The notes: generated by a model not told the origin, from the letters alone. DNA of 64,000 nt from Zeus faber (GCA_960531495.1 OY482860.1:124001-188000), one strand, 5' to 3'; positions 1 through 17,658 are shown, counted from the first letter of the stretch. Made by a program: numbers and translations.

Positions 1-2835
<2,835 letters not shown>

Positions 2836-2895
2836 TGTAGGAGGGGACGGGGAAATTGGGGCTCTAATTCCCAATTCAGGATTCACACCAAATGC

Positions 2896-3118
2896 GTTAC
2901 TACACGTTTATTGTAGAGAGTGGGCCAGTTGAAATTAGCCTGGGGCAGATAGATATGTGTCATGACACAGGCTCCTCTCCTGAGTGTGTGTGGGGATTTT
3001 ACCTGTTGCTCATTAGACCAACAAACGAGCAACAGGTATGCAGCCACTCTGATCCCAATTACCTAGATCTAGGTCAGGTGTGGCTGCTCAAACCGCTTCA
3101 TCCCCACACCACAACACA
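2896..3118 (+). repeat. Interspersed repeat, copy 2 (tmem41a 3' flank/UTR)
   Basis: Diverged second copy of the repeat at 1520-1762, starting about 60 bp after the tmem41a stop codon, so it probably lies in the 3' UTR. Confidence 0.7.
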
Positions 3119-4617
3119 CAATTATATAACACACTTATATAAAAAGAGATTGATTGATAGTGGATTTGGTGACATCTAACATTAACGCTAATAACATCAT
3201 TATTTTAAATGCGTGCCTTGTTTATTTAGTTTTAAGCCCAGTTCCAATTTAAAAAACTCGACTGGCGTAGTACTGTCGAGCTGAAACTTGTCGTATGAGT
3301 TAAACATTTTGAATGCATCCCAGAACTTCAATAGAAGGCGGAAAGTCCGATTCTCCATAGGAATAAACGATTTGTTCTTGACGTTCGTTGTATTAGGTGT
3401 GAAGTAAAGTAAGTAAGTAATGCTTGCCGCAAAAAGAAAAGCGATTCATGTCATGGGAATCGAGTGGAGGAAACACTAGAATGTCTTAATTCGAAAAGAA
3501 TGCCGGGTCGTGTTTCCGTCACGCTTCAAGACGTCTCATTTTGGTTTTTTAACTGTTCCTGATATTCAGGGAAGCATTTCAGTGCGTCAGTGTGACTCCA
3601 CTGTGTTCAAAGACTTTTTTTTAACGCACTTTTTTCTTATCTTTTCTTGAAAAAATGCTTCTAAAGCATTTATTTTTGAATGACCATGTCACAATAAGTT
3701 GGGATTAATTTGGGGATTCTGTTATTTAAAGTAAATTATTGAACGTACAATAAGTGAAAATGTCCGGGTGTAGATTGAGATTCTCTTGTTGTATTTATTT
3801 TTAAAAGAAGATAATGCTCGGAAGAAAAATCTAATTATAGACTTATAGACTAAAGTATTTGCTACAAATGTATATTGAAAATGTCCTTTGATGACAATAT
3901 GATCATTGCATATGTACAATCACTTATCCACACACAAGTCTTCATGTCATTGTTTCATTGAATGAAGAAATTGTGCTGGGTTTAAGTTTTCCACATAAAA
4001 ACAACCAAATCTGCACAGACATGTTTGTAACACAGACTGCAAATTGTTAATTTTTCAGATTTCTGGGCTGAGATCAATTATTCATTTCAGTCACTGTTTT
4101 CAAAATATTACTACTTCTTAAGACACATTCAATTTTAAAGTGCAGTATATATAAAGAAATATGGCTGCAGTACGTCAACGATGTGTGTATTTTAAGTGCT
4201 TTAACTTTACTTAAGGTAAGCAGATTTCAGTCATATTTATTAAAAAATAAAAGTGAGTTTGGCCTGAACAATATAACAATTTCCAATAGTGGTTTTTACG
4301 GCATAAATTTGACTTGAAATGACCTCAGATTTCTAGTGTTTTTCATACTCAGGTTTTCTGTAAACTAAACTAGTAAATATTTGGTATTTGAAGCCAAATG
4401 TTTGGCTTCATATATATATATATATATAAATTTAAATCTAAGTGAAAAATAGAATTTTAAATACTGTTGATATCTAAAATGTGCTGTTATTAAATGCAAA
4501 TCACAACAAAACATATTTTACAAAGCAAAAATTAAAAGAATGTTTATAACAAGTCAATGTTATCATTAAATATTGAATTGAAATTCAAAACCATTTGGGG
4601 TGGTAAACTTAAGGTAC
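3119..4617. other. Convergent intergenic gap between tmem41a and gpr155
   Basis: AT-rich sequence with no convincing exon or recognised transposon. It contains a short (TA)n run near 4411-4428. Both flanking genes are transcribed toward it. Confidence 0.5.
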
Positions 4618-4623
4618 TTTATT
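4618..4623 (-). promoter_or_regulatory. Candidate gpr155 poly(A) signal
   Basis: AATAAA on the minus strand, about 1.75 kb past the gpr155 stop codon, in AT-rich sequence. It would give a 3' UTR of about 1.7 kb (4.6-6.38 kb), in which no other gene is seen. Choice among AT-rich hexamers is uncertain. Confidence 0.35.
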
Positions 4624-6378
4624 TTCCTTGTCACATAGGAACATTGATAAATGTCTTGTTACATTAAATCATAACACTCAAGACTTGTGGCTTTTTATCA
4701 GGTTCACTTTAAGTCCATGCGGCAGAAACGACCACGGCCGTCTGCACATGCCAACTTCTGCTCTTGGTGGGATTTAAAGAACGAGAACAAATACGTGCAC
4801 ACATTTCAGTAGCACACACACAGACACAGCTTTACTTTTAACATCTTTCTCTTGCTCCCAAACAAGAAATGTACCATAGACAGGCGTCTGTTCAAAACCA
4901 TCTGATTGGAACAAGAAAAGATAAGAGAAGGAGTAGTGGATCTCTTTGTTTAGTACTCCACTTTCTAGTTAATTTTAGAAGTTTTCTAGTTTTGGTTGAT
5001 GTGAGAAAACTAAAACTGTTGTGTCACTTCCCAAACAATATGAGATTCCACGACTTAGCTATCTTTGTTGTTTCCATCTTGGTGATTTGCCTGAAATGTT
5101 TGCAATTTTCCTTTGGCTCATTTCACTGAGGTGTGCTTATATAAACCTCTAAATTGGCACAAACTCACAATTTCACTCGCATTCAATTCATACATCATCA
5201 GCAAATCAAATGGGTTGTACCATAGCATGTGACAGAATCTTCCAGTAGTAGCCAAGTCATTTCTGCAGTACTGTATCATGACACCAACTGATATACAACT
5301 GAAACCAATCAAAAGATAAGACTTATCCAAGACATTGGGTTATTTTACTGCTATGATTGTTTCAAGCAGTAAATCTCTATCTCAAATCTCTAGTCAAGAA
5401 AAATAGATTTGATTTAATTCAGAGCTACTTTAGGAAAGGCCTGTGGTATAAACCAAATCCAGTCCTTTTAAATGGCATTGTAGCATTTGAGCATAGGTGA
5501 AACTGTTATTTCATCTAGTAGCGTTGGCTTAACCTGCACTAACACAGATCGGTCAGATTCCCAGAAGAATTAGAGGATTACGTAAAACATTACACACATC
5601 CGCAGAAACGGTGAAATCAGTGCAATAATTTGGGTGTGTAAAATGAAGTCAGATCTTCTCTTAGTCATGCAGGTAGTTGGTGCGGAACACTGCCGTGGTT
5701 CACAGGGAAAGAGCTTAAATTCACTGTCACCAGAGCTGATTGGCCCAAACATTCAACTGGACTGGCACTGTCTAGGTTTGGAAAAGTGTAACCCTTCCAG
5801 CAATGACATTTTAACAGACAAACTGAGTGATGTGAAGCATCGATGTGTGTTACCTTTGATATCAGTATTCTAAATCCAGCTCATGCTTCACTGATGCCAC
5901 TCTGTTCTCTTCTACATTAAAGGATGTTCAGCTAATGACAGACGGCACCCTCTACTTCAAAAGCTGTTTTTTTCCATCCTTCATACACACTTCATAAATT
6001 ATAGGATGTGGTAAACACAAAGGCAGGAAGACAAAAAAAAAATACAAAAAGGTTCATGTTAACGTAAACTTAAATGACTTAATGACATAACTGTGGTGGG
6101 TGATTAGGTATCAGTGCAGAAAAGAAAGACAGGAAATGACCACTCTAAAACAGTCCTGTGCACTCCAGCAGCACTTTAAACCCCCTCCTAAGAATTCAGC
6201 AGATAGTAGAAACGTCTGAATCTAAAATTAGCAAAACATTTTGCAAAAAATGATATAAAATGATATATACAATTTTTTTACCGGCCCGTCAGTATAGTGT
6301 GAAAAACCAATGGGAGCATAAAAATGAAAATGTTAGATCCCTGAATTTGAATAGGCTAAAATCCAATCCAAATTTTTA

Positions 6379-9300
6379 TTAATCAAAAGAACCAATAGAA
6401 CTCAAACCTGTGACAAAATGGGATCCTGAACAGTTTGCATCTGACAGTGTAACTCCATCAGCTTTTAACTGGGATGTCTCCCTCGCCCTCCACCACACCG
6501 CAAACCTCAATCCAGTCACCCCCACCCCCTTCCTTCCTCCCTTCCGTATCCTGGAGCACAAGCAGCAGCCTCCAGACAGGGGCGCACTCCCGTCCTCTTT
6601 CCCCATCCGCGGCCTGCTTCCCTGGGCGAAACGGTACAACAGGGTGGGGTCCTTAAAGCCGTGCCCATGTGCGAAGTGGTGCAGCACTTCGCCCCACAGC
6701 AGCCGCCCACCATAGACCCAGGCCTCCGTCCGGTCGGAGCAGGGGCCGCGGCGGACCAGCCAGTTCACCAAATCGCTGGCTCTGAACGGATCTCCCTGAC
6801 CGGACTGGGGATGGAAATCGGGCACGTTGGGCTGGTCTCGGGGGTAGGGATACAATCGGTTGTCGGCCCGCTGTGGGGATGCCAGGTCACGGGATGGGGA
6901 AACCGGTGGGATCCAGGGCTCCTGGATGATTTGTTGGTGGTTGTTCCTGTTGGTTCCTTTTTCCTGTTCTGCAGAGTGCGCCTGGTTCTGCTCAGGGTAG
7001 GAACCTTGGATTTGTCCATGTCCTCCAACACCGTAGTATTCGCTTTCCTCATCTCCATCTCCTCCTGCTGCTGCTCCTGCTCCGCCTCCTCCTCTTCCTC
7101 TTCCACACCTGTCATTACCAGAGGAAGGATTCACCTGTGGGAGCGCTCAAACTCTCCCCCGAGCCACTAGGGAGCGGAAGAGAGAAGGGGAGGGAAAAAG
7201 AACCAGAAGAGAGGAGAGGAGAGGGGAGGCGAGGCCATAGTAAAAAACAAGTAGGGAGGAAGTCAAAGTGGTAAAAGAGTGAAGAGCGAAGGAGCATAAA
7301 AAACAGCGAGGGAAGGTTGGAAGGAGTTGAAAAGGTGTTAAAAGAGGCGAGAGGCAGATTTAAAAACATCAGGAAAAGACTGCAGCAGTTTAGGAGAAGA
7401 ATTTCAGTGTTTAAGGAATTTCAAGGTATTTTTGGGGGGATAAAAGGCAATTTTTATAGTTACTTAGGGACAGTATCAATGAACTGTGAATCGTTCTAGC
7501 TAAAATAATGGTTTACAGTACCATGTTGCAAAATTCAATACCTTAAACAATTGTTTTCACTTTTAGGCAAGGCTGGTATTATGTATTTGATAATATTGTC
7601 ATCAACATTATTTAATTGTTTTTCTTTAATCCAACGAACATTAAGAGAGCTATGGAAAGTTGATTATGATGTGATGTGGTCATACTTTACTACTGATGTG
7701 AGTAATATAAATAAAATTATAAAAATTAAAAAAAATGTACACACCCAAAAATCAACGTGTGTACCTGCGTGTGTGCACTATGTCTTGGTGGCACTGGTCT
7801 TTGTGGTAGTGGACAAACTGGGTACAGGTGAGTCTGACCTCCCCTGGTATGACCGAGGGAGTGGACTCCTCTTCCTCCTCCCTTCCGTGCCAGAGGCTGA
7901 GCAACCTGAGCAAGAGAGAGATAGGGCGACAGACAAAGTAAAGATATTATGATCTATATCTACATCGCTTCCTTGTCTATCAAATATCCTTGCACTGACC
8001 TCTTCTTGAACGGCAGGATGATGAGGTGTCTGTCCAGCCCGAAGACCCCAAATGAGATGAAACCCTGGGACACACCCACAGTTTGGTTGACAACAAATAA
8101 CAGGCTAATTTAAAATTTGGAAGATATACCTCACACACACATTTGATAGAAACACAAAACAGTAAATGAGACGAATAAAGACAGAAAGCGAGGAAAGAAT
8201 TAAAGGAAAAGTTCCACAGTGGGGTCTCATCTATTAATAGAAAAGTGTCTTACCTACAGAATAGAATGAGCGCTCAGTGAGTCATACAGCCCTGCACTAC
8301 TGCACCACTCCAGCTAGCAAGCTTCCATTCAGGTATCTGTCTTTTTGTCAATACCGACCAAAGGCCAGGCTCATCAGGAGAACAAATCTGTTATTTTCAA
8401 TGTACGTGCACTGAAGGCTCGCTCAAAATAAGTAATACGGTTCCAATACATTATTTTGGCTGTTACCATCAACTTTAACTCAACAAGTCATGAGACAAGA
8501 AATACCCAACTGGTCACACACGTCTATTGAATCTTTTCCCTTCCATCCTACGGCCTCACAGCACTGTGAATTTGGGGTAAAATGCACGGAATGTAACAGA
8601 AGGTGAACAAAGTGGGGTAGTTTAATTAAGTGTAGACACACAGAGACACACAGACACACAGACACAGAGTTTCTGTCAGAAAAAAATTGGTTCCGGTCAA
8701 TGTGTTCTGGAAGATTTCAATTTCCCAGACAAATGGGAGAGATTCTGGTCAAATATTATCTGTGTTTATTGAGCTTAAAAACAATTGATAGGTAGGCTAT
8801 ATAGAGAATGACATCATCAAGGCATGTAGATGTATATTTATTGAATAGTCAAGATAAAATAAGTCCCGTCAGTAAGCAGCAATTTAAAAATGAAAAAAAA
8901 TTATGAATATTACTACCGTATTTTCCGGACTATAAGCCGCTACTTTTTTCCTAGGTTTTGAACCATGCGGCTTATACAAAGGTGCGGCTATTCTGTGGAT
9001 TTTTCTTCCACCGCTAGGGGCGCTCTAACCGGAATTAGAATCAAAAATAAGATAGACGAAAAATCAATGCAAAGAAGAATACGCTATTTTTTCTTTAGCA
9101 GATAGAACGCGGACGATAAATTACCAACTGGTAATTATTTTCAAATCCTCGCCCCTTCATCATGGAACCCACACGAAGAAGTTCGTATGATGCAAGTTTT
9201 AAGTTGAAGGCCATCGACATCAGTGTGAATCGGGCATTTAAAGCTGCACTCCGGGTTGAGTGGGAGGCTTGGATGACAAGTGGTGAGAAGTCATTCACAA

Positions 9301-10776
9301 AAACTGGCCGCATGCGAAAAGCTCTTTTTCTGATGTCTGTCAGTGGACCCTAACAGCGTGGAGTGCTGTGAAAAAATCCACCATCACCAACGGGTTCCGA
9401 AAGGCTGGACTGCTACGCGAAGAGAGCGGCGCACCTTCAGAGTCAACTTAACCGGAGGAAGACAGTGACACGGAGAGCGAGACTGATGGAGACAGATGTG
9501 ACGAAGCGCTTCTGAGGATGTTCAATTCCGACACTGAAGAAGCCGACTTCATGGGTTTCAGCGAAGATGATTAAAGTGACTTGTGGTTTCAAACACAGGA
9601 GAAATGAAGGTAAATAAATGCCGTTTTTTTTCTCTTGGTTCTGTTCCGTTTTAATCAGCAAAGTTGCTGCCGTGTTAAAAGGCACTGTTCGGAAAGAATC
9701 TGTTCAGGTACATACATGTACATTTACAGTTCAAAATCGTTCTGTACATGCAGTAAATATCTAATTGTTCAACATAGATATCTGCGGCTTATAGCCCGGT
9801 GCGGCTTGTATATCTCTTTTTTTTTTTTAAATAGAGCGGATGCGGCTTATATACAGGTGCGCTCTATAGTCCTGAAAATACGGTACTTGAAATCATATAA
9901 TTTCCGTTCATGAACAAAAAGTAGCAAGTGCAACTGCTTTAATTAACATTTCAATAAAGTAAAAATTTGGTCAAATCAAAAAATATATATATATATGGCA
10001 AGTAGTTCTAAATAAATAATAAAGTTTGTGGTGTTGTCTACATATTTTACACAATGAATATTTAACATCTGCTTTTGGTTGGAACTTAAATATATTAAAA
10101 AAAACCCGCCAAACTAGGAATGTATGTGTCCCAACGATACATTGTTTTTCTGTTTCTCTTCAGAGTTCTAGACGCTGCCGCTGCCTCCGCTCCATGTGTA
10201 CTGTGCATGTCTACTGTGTTAAGAAGCGCAACCTGTCCACGAGAGAGGGGGCGGGCTTAGTTCTATATCAACAAATGATTGTTGATATAGAACCAATCCA
10301 AACTGATTGGCTTGCCGTTACAACTTGCCGAGCGCGGAAATGAACAGTTTTAATATCTTCAACAGACTTCAACAGATTTTCGCGGTCAAAATCCGGATAA
10401 CGGAAACGCTGACACACACACACACATACACACACACCTGTCCAAAGTTGGCAGCCACACAGAAAAACTGAAGCTCCAAGTAAAGTCGTCCTGGATCTTT
10501 GCTGAAAAGCCACCAGAGACAACTGGAGAGATTCTAGAGGTAGAGCAGAAGAGAGATAGGATGAGAGCAAGAGGTAGAGAAAGAGTGAGGTATAGAGAAA
10601 GAGACAGAGGTAGAGAAGTAGAAAGTGAAAGGTGGAGAGAGAAAGCAAGTGAGAGGTAGAGGTAGAAAGAGCAAGAGGTAGTGAGAGGAGAAAGAAAAGG
10701 GAAGGACAGAGAAACCCACAATTTAAATATATATTTAAACATCTAAAACAAAAGTTCTCACTCCCCATCTCTCTCC

Positions 10777-10857
<81 letters not shown>

Positions 10858-11655
10858 TTGTACTGGTATCAAAGTGAGGTCAAAGTAAATACATCTGGTA
10901 AGTGAGGACCCATGTTTCTGGTGCCCTTCTAAACCAAATAATAGTAAATTCAGAGATCAGTCCTCACTTGTCAAACACACATACACATACACACCGCCAG
11001 CAGGCTGACTATGAGCAGGAGACACAGCAGAACGTGTCGGACGGTCTGTCGCTCATCGTGGATTGGAAGGCAGAGGTCTGGCAGGTTCAGGGGCTGCTCG
11101 CTGGAGCTCTGCTGCAAGCCATCGCACAGCACCTCCGTGTGGCCTGGGGTGGAACAGCAACATGCCTCCACACTAATACAATATATTTAAGACTCCATTC
11201 TACAACAACAACAACAACAACAACAACAACAGCAACTACAACAAAAACAACAACAATACTAGATGCATCAAAACTGGGCCAGTCTATGACACCTGATTTA
11301 TTTGTGTGTGTGTGTGTATAATACCTGTGGTGTGTGTGTGTTCACTCTGCGTACTGGCTATCATATAAGGTATTGACTGGAGAGGGGAGCCGTTATGGAT
11401 GTCTGAAAACAGAACAAAAAACAACAGTACTGTTATAAGAAATAAGAAATAGAGTCTCATATTGCATCTCTGTCATAAACATAAAAGGCATCTTGGTCCA
11501 TGTTGTTTTGACCAGCGAGCACAAATTACACTTGGAATTATGCCACTTTATTGTCATTTTGTCATTTTCTACCACTAGAGAGAGTACAGTTGGCTAAAAC
11601 CTTACCAACGTAAAAATAAAACGAAATCTGAAACAAAAACAAGATGGATTCCAAC

Positions 11656-11686
<31 letters not shown>

Positions 11687-14600
11687 ATTCACAGAATAGG
11701 TGTTAAAACAGGAGAGCAAGCAGGCAAATACTAAGTGAATTTCGATTTTCCTCATATGGTATAAATTACATGATTGATACTTTTTTTCCAAATCAATAAG
11801 TTACAAATATTCAGTTGTATAAATAATACAATTTGGGGGCGACAGACAAAAATAATCCGTTGGCCACACAAATTACCCACAATTTGATATAATTAAATAA
11901 ACTAAACTCAACCAGACTAGGAATGGAAACAAAGAACGGTGTCGGGCGCAGTACCAGAATTGATGCTGCAGGCTGACGAGCTTCCCATTTGCCGTTGGTC
12001 CTCCAAGCCCCCAGGGGTCCTCTGCTCCTCTGTGATACCCATTATAGAGGCTCTGCCCAGGGCCTGGTAGTCCCTCTGTTCCCTGCCCCCCTGGCTCAGA
12101 CCTATCAGGGATATGGTGCCCAAAACAAGGCTCATGCCCAGCACCACGGCCGTACTTATTATCTGGAGAGAAAAAGAATGCAACTCAGAAAATAATAAAC
12201 GGTAAAAATATATATATATATTTATTAATCTAGTAAAATTGTAGTTGTAGATACTGTTTACCAATAGAAACACCTGAAGAAAGAAATAATTGAGGAAGAC
12301 AGCTTTTAACCTGAGCTTCGCCATAGAGGAAGGCAGAGTCTAGGGTGTTGTTCATTCTTTCTCCTGCCAGCAGCAATCCTCCTACTACCAGGAACGGAAC
12401 CCTACATGCAAGCAACAACCATACCAGTCAATCTGACAGATTTCCTTAATTTCAATTAAGACCCTGGTGGTACCATTCTTGTAAAAGTCAACAGGTTTCT
12501 GTTTTTTGGGGTTTTTTCTGTTTTGTTTTTGTTAGTTTTTTTTGGGGGGGGGGGGCTCCGCTGTGTTGCTTTTCTGTATTTCTTTCATTTAGAGTCTAAA
12601 ATGTCAAGGTTCGTGTCGTTTTCAGTTTGGGCGAGATAAATTAAATAAGATCCAATGTGTGTAGCATTTTGCTCATCAACTTGCTCAAGGGATCACCATG
12701 CTCTCCATTTTTTAATGTGGCGAGGTGTGGCAGTTTCGCCTGCCACACGCTTCTGAATGCTATTTTCATTACTATTTTTATTGGGGGTTTTTTGCCGGCG
12801 AGTGTACGAGGGCCAGTCGCAGCCCAGAGCGATGGGACTCGGTTGGGGTCCGAGTCCACCATGGCGGGGTCCGGCTGAGGGGCGCTGTTGTTTTTTTTTT
12901 TTTTTTTAAATAAAGACATTAACATTAAGACATTACTTAAAATTAAGCATCTTATTTTTGGCTTAGGCTGTTGTTAACGTTTTACACAGGTTTTTTAATA
13001 TGGCGGTTGCTAGTGCTCCATTAGCACATGTGTTCGACCAATCAGCGTGCACTTACTTCACTGAAGATTCCTCTTGCGCCGGTTAGTCCCCGCCCTGGAG
13101 TAAGAGCTTAAAAAATCCCTCAAAAACAGCGTTCTAAGAACTACGATCTCTCCTAGTTCCTGCAGTGTGGACACAAGAAAAAGGGCCGCTCCTCCAAAAG
13201 TTTTTAGAACTATGAAAAAGTTTGTCAGGTGAGAAAAAAAGCCTAGCCAAATTTATAACTAGTCTGGTACCCGTTACATCAATAAATTGGGTTATCCTAC
13301 ACAATTAGCAGTCTGGTGGTTTGCGTGAACAGGATGGCCTGGGATGGAGTCAAATTCCCACCCTGAATTATTGTTTCAGTCCGCCCCTGGTGTGAAGTAG
13401 GCTTCAGTGTTATGGCCTGCAGTGGAGTCTGAAGCTATGCACATCATGATACACCAATTTACGATCAAAATTGATGATGGTGTGGTCAATGACCTAATTA
13501 CCTAATGTTTTGATTTGAAATTGTATGAATTTAAAGAAGTAATGAACCACGGTTCGGTTCACACTATAAATATGTATAAATGTGACGTGGTGTAATTGAA
13601 GGGCTTTATGAAGGGTGTGATGAAGGGTGTGCAGGCGTACCCCCAGCCCAGTGCCATGAATACCCCCGGTCGAAGCCTCAGCAGATCATCTCCGCTTGTC
13701 AGCGCCAGACACAGTGGGATCAAACCTTCAAGCAATAAAGGAGAGTAGGTCACTGTCACATTCAAAACACAAAAAGACAAAGACAGAACTTTTGCGATTG
13801 AAAATCAATGAAAGTATTGATAGTGCTAAAATAAAAAAGCTAAAATACATCATTGGTAGGCGTGTCACGATTCAGATTCGAAATAGAAAATCAATCGAAA
13901 TGACTGTTCGATTCGAACTTTTAAATCACGAGCAGGTTCGCGATTCTCCCCGTATTTTTGTGGGTAATATTGTTCAACATGGTCGCCATATTGGGTTGGT
14001 CAAGATCTGCTGCTAAACAAGTGCAGTGTGCACTGGGGGGTGTCGACTGCGGCTCGTCGCCCCCGAACCGACTTTCTTGAGTTGTTGAGAGCTGCGGTCG
14101 CTCTGTGGAGGGGTCCGCTGCACCGCATCCCTCAAAGCACACTGCATCCGCCCACCTGGCACTAGGGCTGCAGTAACAAAATTTGAATAGAATTCGAATT
14201 CAATTCAAAAATTCAAAGGAACAAAGTTCAATATAAGTTCATCCAGTTTGCTGCATAGTGAACGCACATTAGAGAGAAATATTCCCGGTAACGCTTTGCG
14301 AAATCTGCGTCTGTGGCGGAGACACACGAGTGCACAGTGCCAAACAGTGATCATCCGCCAAAAAGTGCAGGCAAAATGCAGCATCTGCCTTGTCACTGAA
14401 AGCTTATTTATACCTCAAAATGACTTGGCTTGGCTGACAGCAGTTTTTGGCGGACGATCAGTTTTTTGCACGACACCAGCACGTTTCACTGTGTTCAAAG
14501 GAGAGTGCACCTTTGACCAGAATGTCTAGTTATTCCACAGGTGTGGCGATGAAAGTGGGAAATAAACCGGACCATCATCGAGGGAATGTGCTCCTGTGCA

Positions 14601-17600
14601 GAGGTTTCCAACCACCGGCTTGCTGACCGTGCTGAGCTGCCCGGCCGCGGGACATTTGCCACAGGACAGTGCAGGGATTTTTTCAGGAGCAGAAGCAGAA
14701 AACTGAGTAAATTAAATACATCTAGAGTTTTTATTTGCTCTGTTTGGACAAAAGATCGCTCTGATCGGAGCTGCAGGTAGTAATTTGTCTTTTACTACCA
14801 GCATTCCCCTCTGGCAAATAGCATCCGTTTTTCTGCGCTTATTTTGGTGAGTAAATGAAAAGTAGTGTAAGAATTAACCAATTGTTTATTATTTTAAAGT
14901 CTAGTTTTGCGAAAGCTCTTAAGTGTTTAGGTGTGTTGTTTAAATATTCTCATATTTTTGTTATTATTTATAATTTTTTAATATGCAAATACAAGTATTT
15001 TTCCTTAACAAATCAAGACTCGATATTCTAACAATGGCATAACAGTCGCGGCTGGAAAAAAAATACATGTTTAAATTGAAAATCGAATCGTGAATTTAAA
15101 ATCTTAAGTCAAATCAAATCATGGATTTGGAGAATCGTGACATACCTAATTCATTAGCGATGTGGGCGTGAAGACATTTGAAGACATTTATTGTTCATTT
15201 CACTCAGATAGAACAGTCTAATGAAATAAAATAAAAAAGGATTTTAAGCTTCATCACAATGTTAAGATGACCCACATACACACACACCTGCCCAGATGTA
15301 CGTGCTGTACAGAGAGCCATACAGGAGGGTGAAGGTGAGGATCTTGCTCAGCAGGGTGTCATCTTGCACCACAAAGTTCCACAGGATCATGCTCACACAC
15401 ACCAGGAACTGGAGAGCAGGACAAGGTAAAGCCGAAATCCACAAGCCATTTCTTTTGTAAATTCCTTATTTTCTTAAATGTTTAACATGTTCTAACGTGT
15501 TCAAAATCTTACCTTCATTTTTTATTAGGTAACATAGGCAGGCATAGATACATTTTGTGATTAATATCAATTAATATATCTTAAATGAGACAGATGTACT
15601 AGGCGAGATCAGTGCAAAAAATTGAAAGTCACATGCGTTAACGTATTCACCTTCTCGGCCCACATCGGCTCAATAGGGAGTAAATAATAAAATAAATAGA
15701 ATATAATATAATAAAAACATATTTAAACATGTCAATGATGTAAAGATATTTGTACATTAAATGAAGGATCAACATTTAATTTGATTTTAAATTTAAATGT
15801 GACATTTTCCTGGAGACTGACCTGAGCGAGGAAAAGGTTCAAGGTAAAGAGATGAGGAAGCCTGTTGAACTTTTTGCTGAGCAGCATCACTGCTATGGTC
15901 CAGACCTAGAAACCCACACACATTTACTTTTCATTACTTTACATAAAACAATGAAAAACAGTTTTGTGTGTTTCTTATTCCTGTTGCTGTTTAATTCTTG
16001 TCTGTGCTTTAGGTATGTGAGCTGCACCAGCACCAGAAGGTAAGAAACAGGACAGAAATGTGCTTTTAATCACTTTGGAGGAAGGCTCAGAAATGTAAGC
16101 TTTAGCACCGGAATATTACTAATTCTGTAAAATAATTTTTTCTGTGTTCTAGAACTAAACTACTGCCAAAGGCTACTGCCGGACTGCACCAACCTATGGA
16201 GTCAAATTCCTGGAATGTCTAAATGTACAACAACATTTACATATTTACAACAAAACAACAGAATTACAATGTTTCTTTTTTTCAAGTTTGATTTGAAAAG
16301 TCTTCTTTGTGTGGGTGTGTCATGATCCATGTGTGAATACACTGTACCCAAACACACCTACCAGCACTAAGAGGCAGATGATGCTGATGTTAAAACTGAC
16401 GTTCTGCAGTTCCCCCACTAGGGGCGTCGGGTCCATCAGAGGGATCGCCAGCAACCATGCCGACATGTACATGATCGGTGCCGAAAGAAATGTACTGATC
16501 ACCAACCCTGATGTGACCTATTAGGTACGAGAGACGCATCAGGGGGAAGAGAGGGGGCGGGCAGAAAGGGAACATAACAGAACCGTGCTCCAATGTTGTG
16601 CCATTCATGGAAAATAGGTCTAATTTATGAAAACATGAGCAGAACAACTTTGTGTGTTACGTAAATGGAGGTAAATTGGAAAAGTAGTAGTAGTGTGTAA
16701 ACCTGCTCAAACAATATGTGTGAAGATACACCTAAAGTCAAAAATAAAAATTCAAATCATCAAACTCCATTTTAGAATGGAAAAAAATATTTTCAGAAAT
16801 TGTTCTCCATATCCTATAGACTGGGCTATTTGAGTGACTACTTACCACCTCTAGCTCCATGTTGTAGTGTGCTGCATAGATGGCCACGCTAGGCGCAGTG
16901 GGGAAGACTCCGTACAGGAAGGCAAAGTTAGACAAACTGGTATGGTTGGCACTTGTGCTGTTTACACCTATGTCCAAAATGTCCACCATGTCCTTACACA
17001 CCAATGGCATGACCAGGCTAGAGAGAGAGGTGGACAAATTGCATAATATGTACATATTATTGCAATTATTGTGGTGAAACCAATATGCGTTGAGTGCATT
17101 TGTGAACTATATATGAAGTGCTATCCTTAAATACAGTCTTACTTACAGTTTAGCTGTGATAAGTAGTATCAGAGCCACTCCAGTGCCTCTGGTGAGCTTT
17201 CTCAACTGTCCCACCTGCAACAGACAGAAGATGGGACAACGAAAAGAAAACAGAAAATTAGAGTGCAGCAGGCGGCTCCGCTCTCTCCGCTCACGCAGCC
17301 CTGTGATGTAAAGCAAGCTTGCACAATGTGGGATATGGTATTCTGTAGGGATGCAACAGTACAGTGGGCTCACGGTTCGGTACGCATCAGTTTTGGGGCC
17401 ACGGCAACATTACGGTTTTGGTGTCTTATATTTATGCACAATAAAAATACAAATTTTTCAAATTAAAAGGTATAAAAAAATGTTTTATAGTAGTCTTCCA
17501 TAAATAACTAGTGTAATGCTCTGGGTTGTTATAATTTGCATAAGTTCTGATAGGAGGGGAGGTGTCAAGGATAGTGGCTAATTCAAATATTAATTTTCCG

Positions 17601-17601
17601 T

Positions 17602-17658
<57 letters not shown>

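Noticed and set aside
7109-7141. Upstream acceptor CGCTCCCACAG for the last gpr155 exon
   Set aside because: Using it puts a TGA directly after the junction; the acceptor at 7109-7110 keeps the frame.
6661-7170. 169-codon plus-strand frame opposite the last gpr155 exon
   Set aside because: Antisense shadow of the DEP-containing exon.
9162-9353. 63-codon ORF as a possible small host gene
   Set aside because: It is the start of a pogo-type transposase between inverted repeats.
10026-10343. 105-codon plus-strand ORF near a hairpin
   Set aside because: No homology recognised, in a gpr155 intron on the opposite strand, and spans a perfect inverted repeat.
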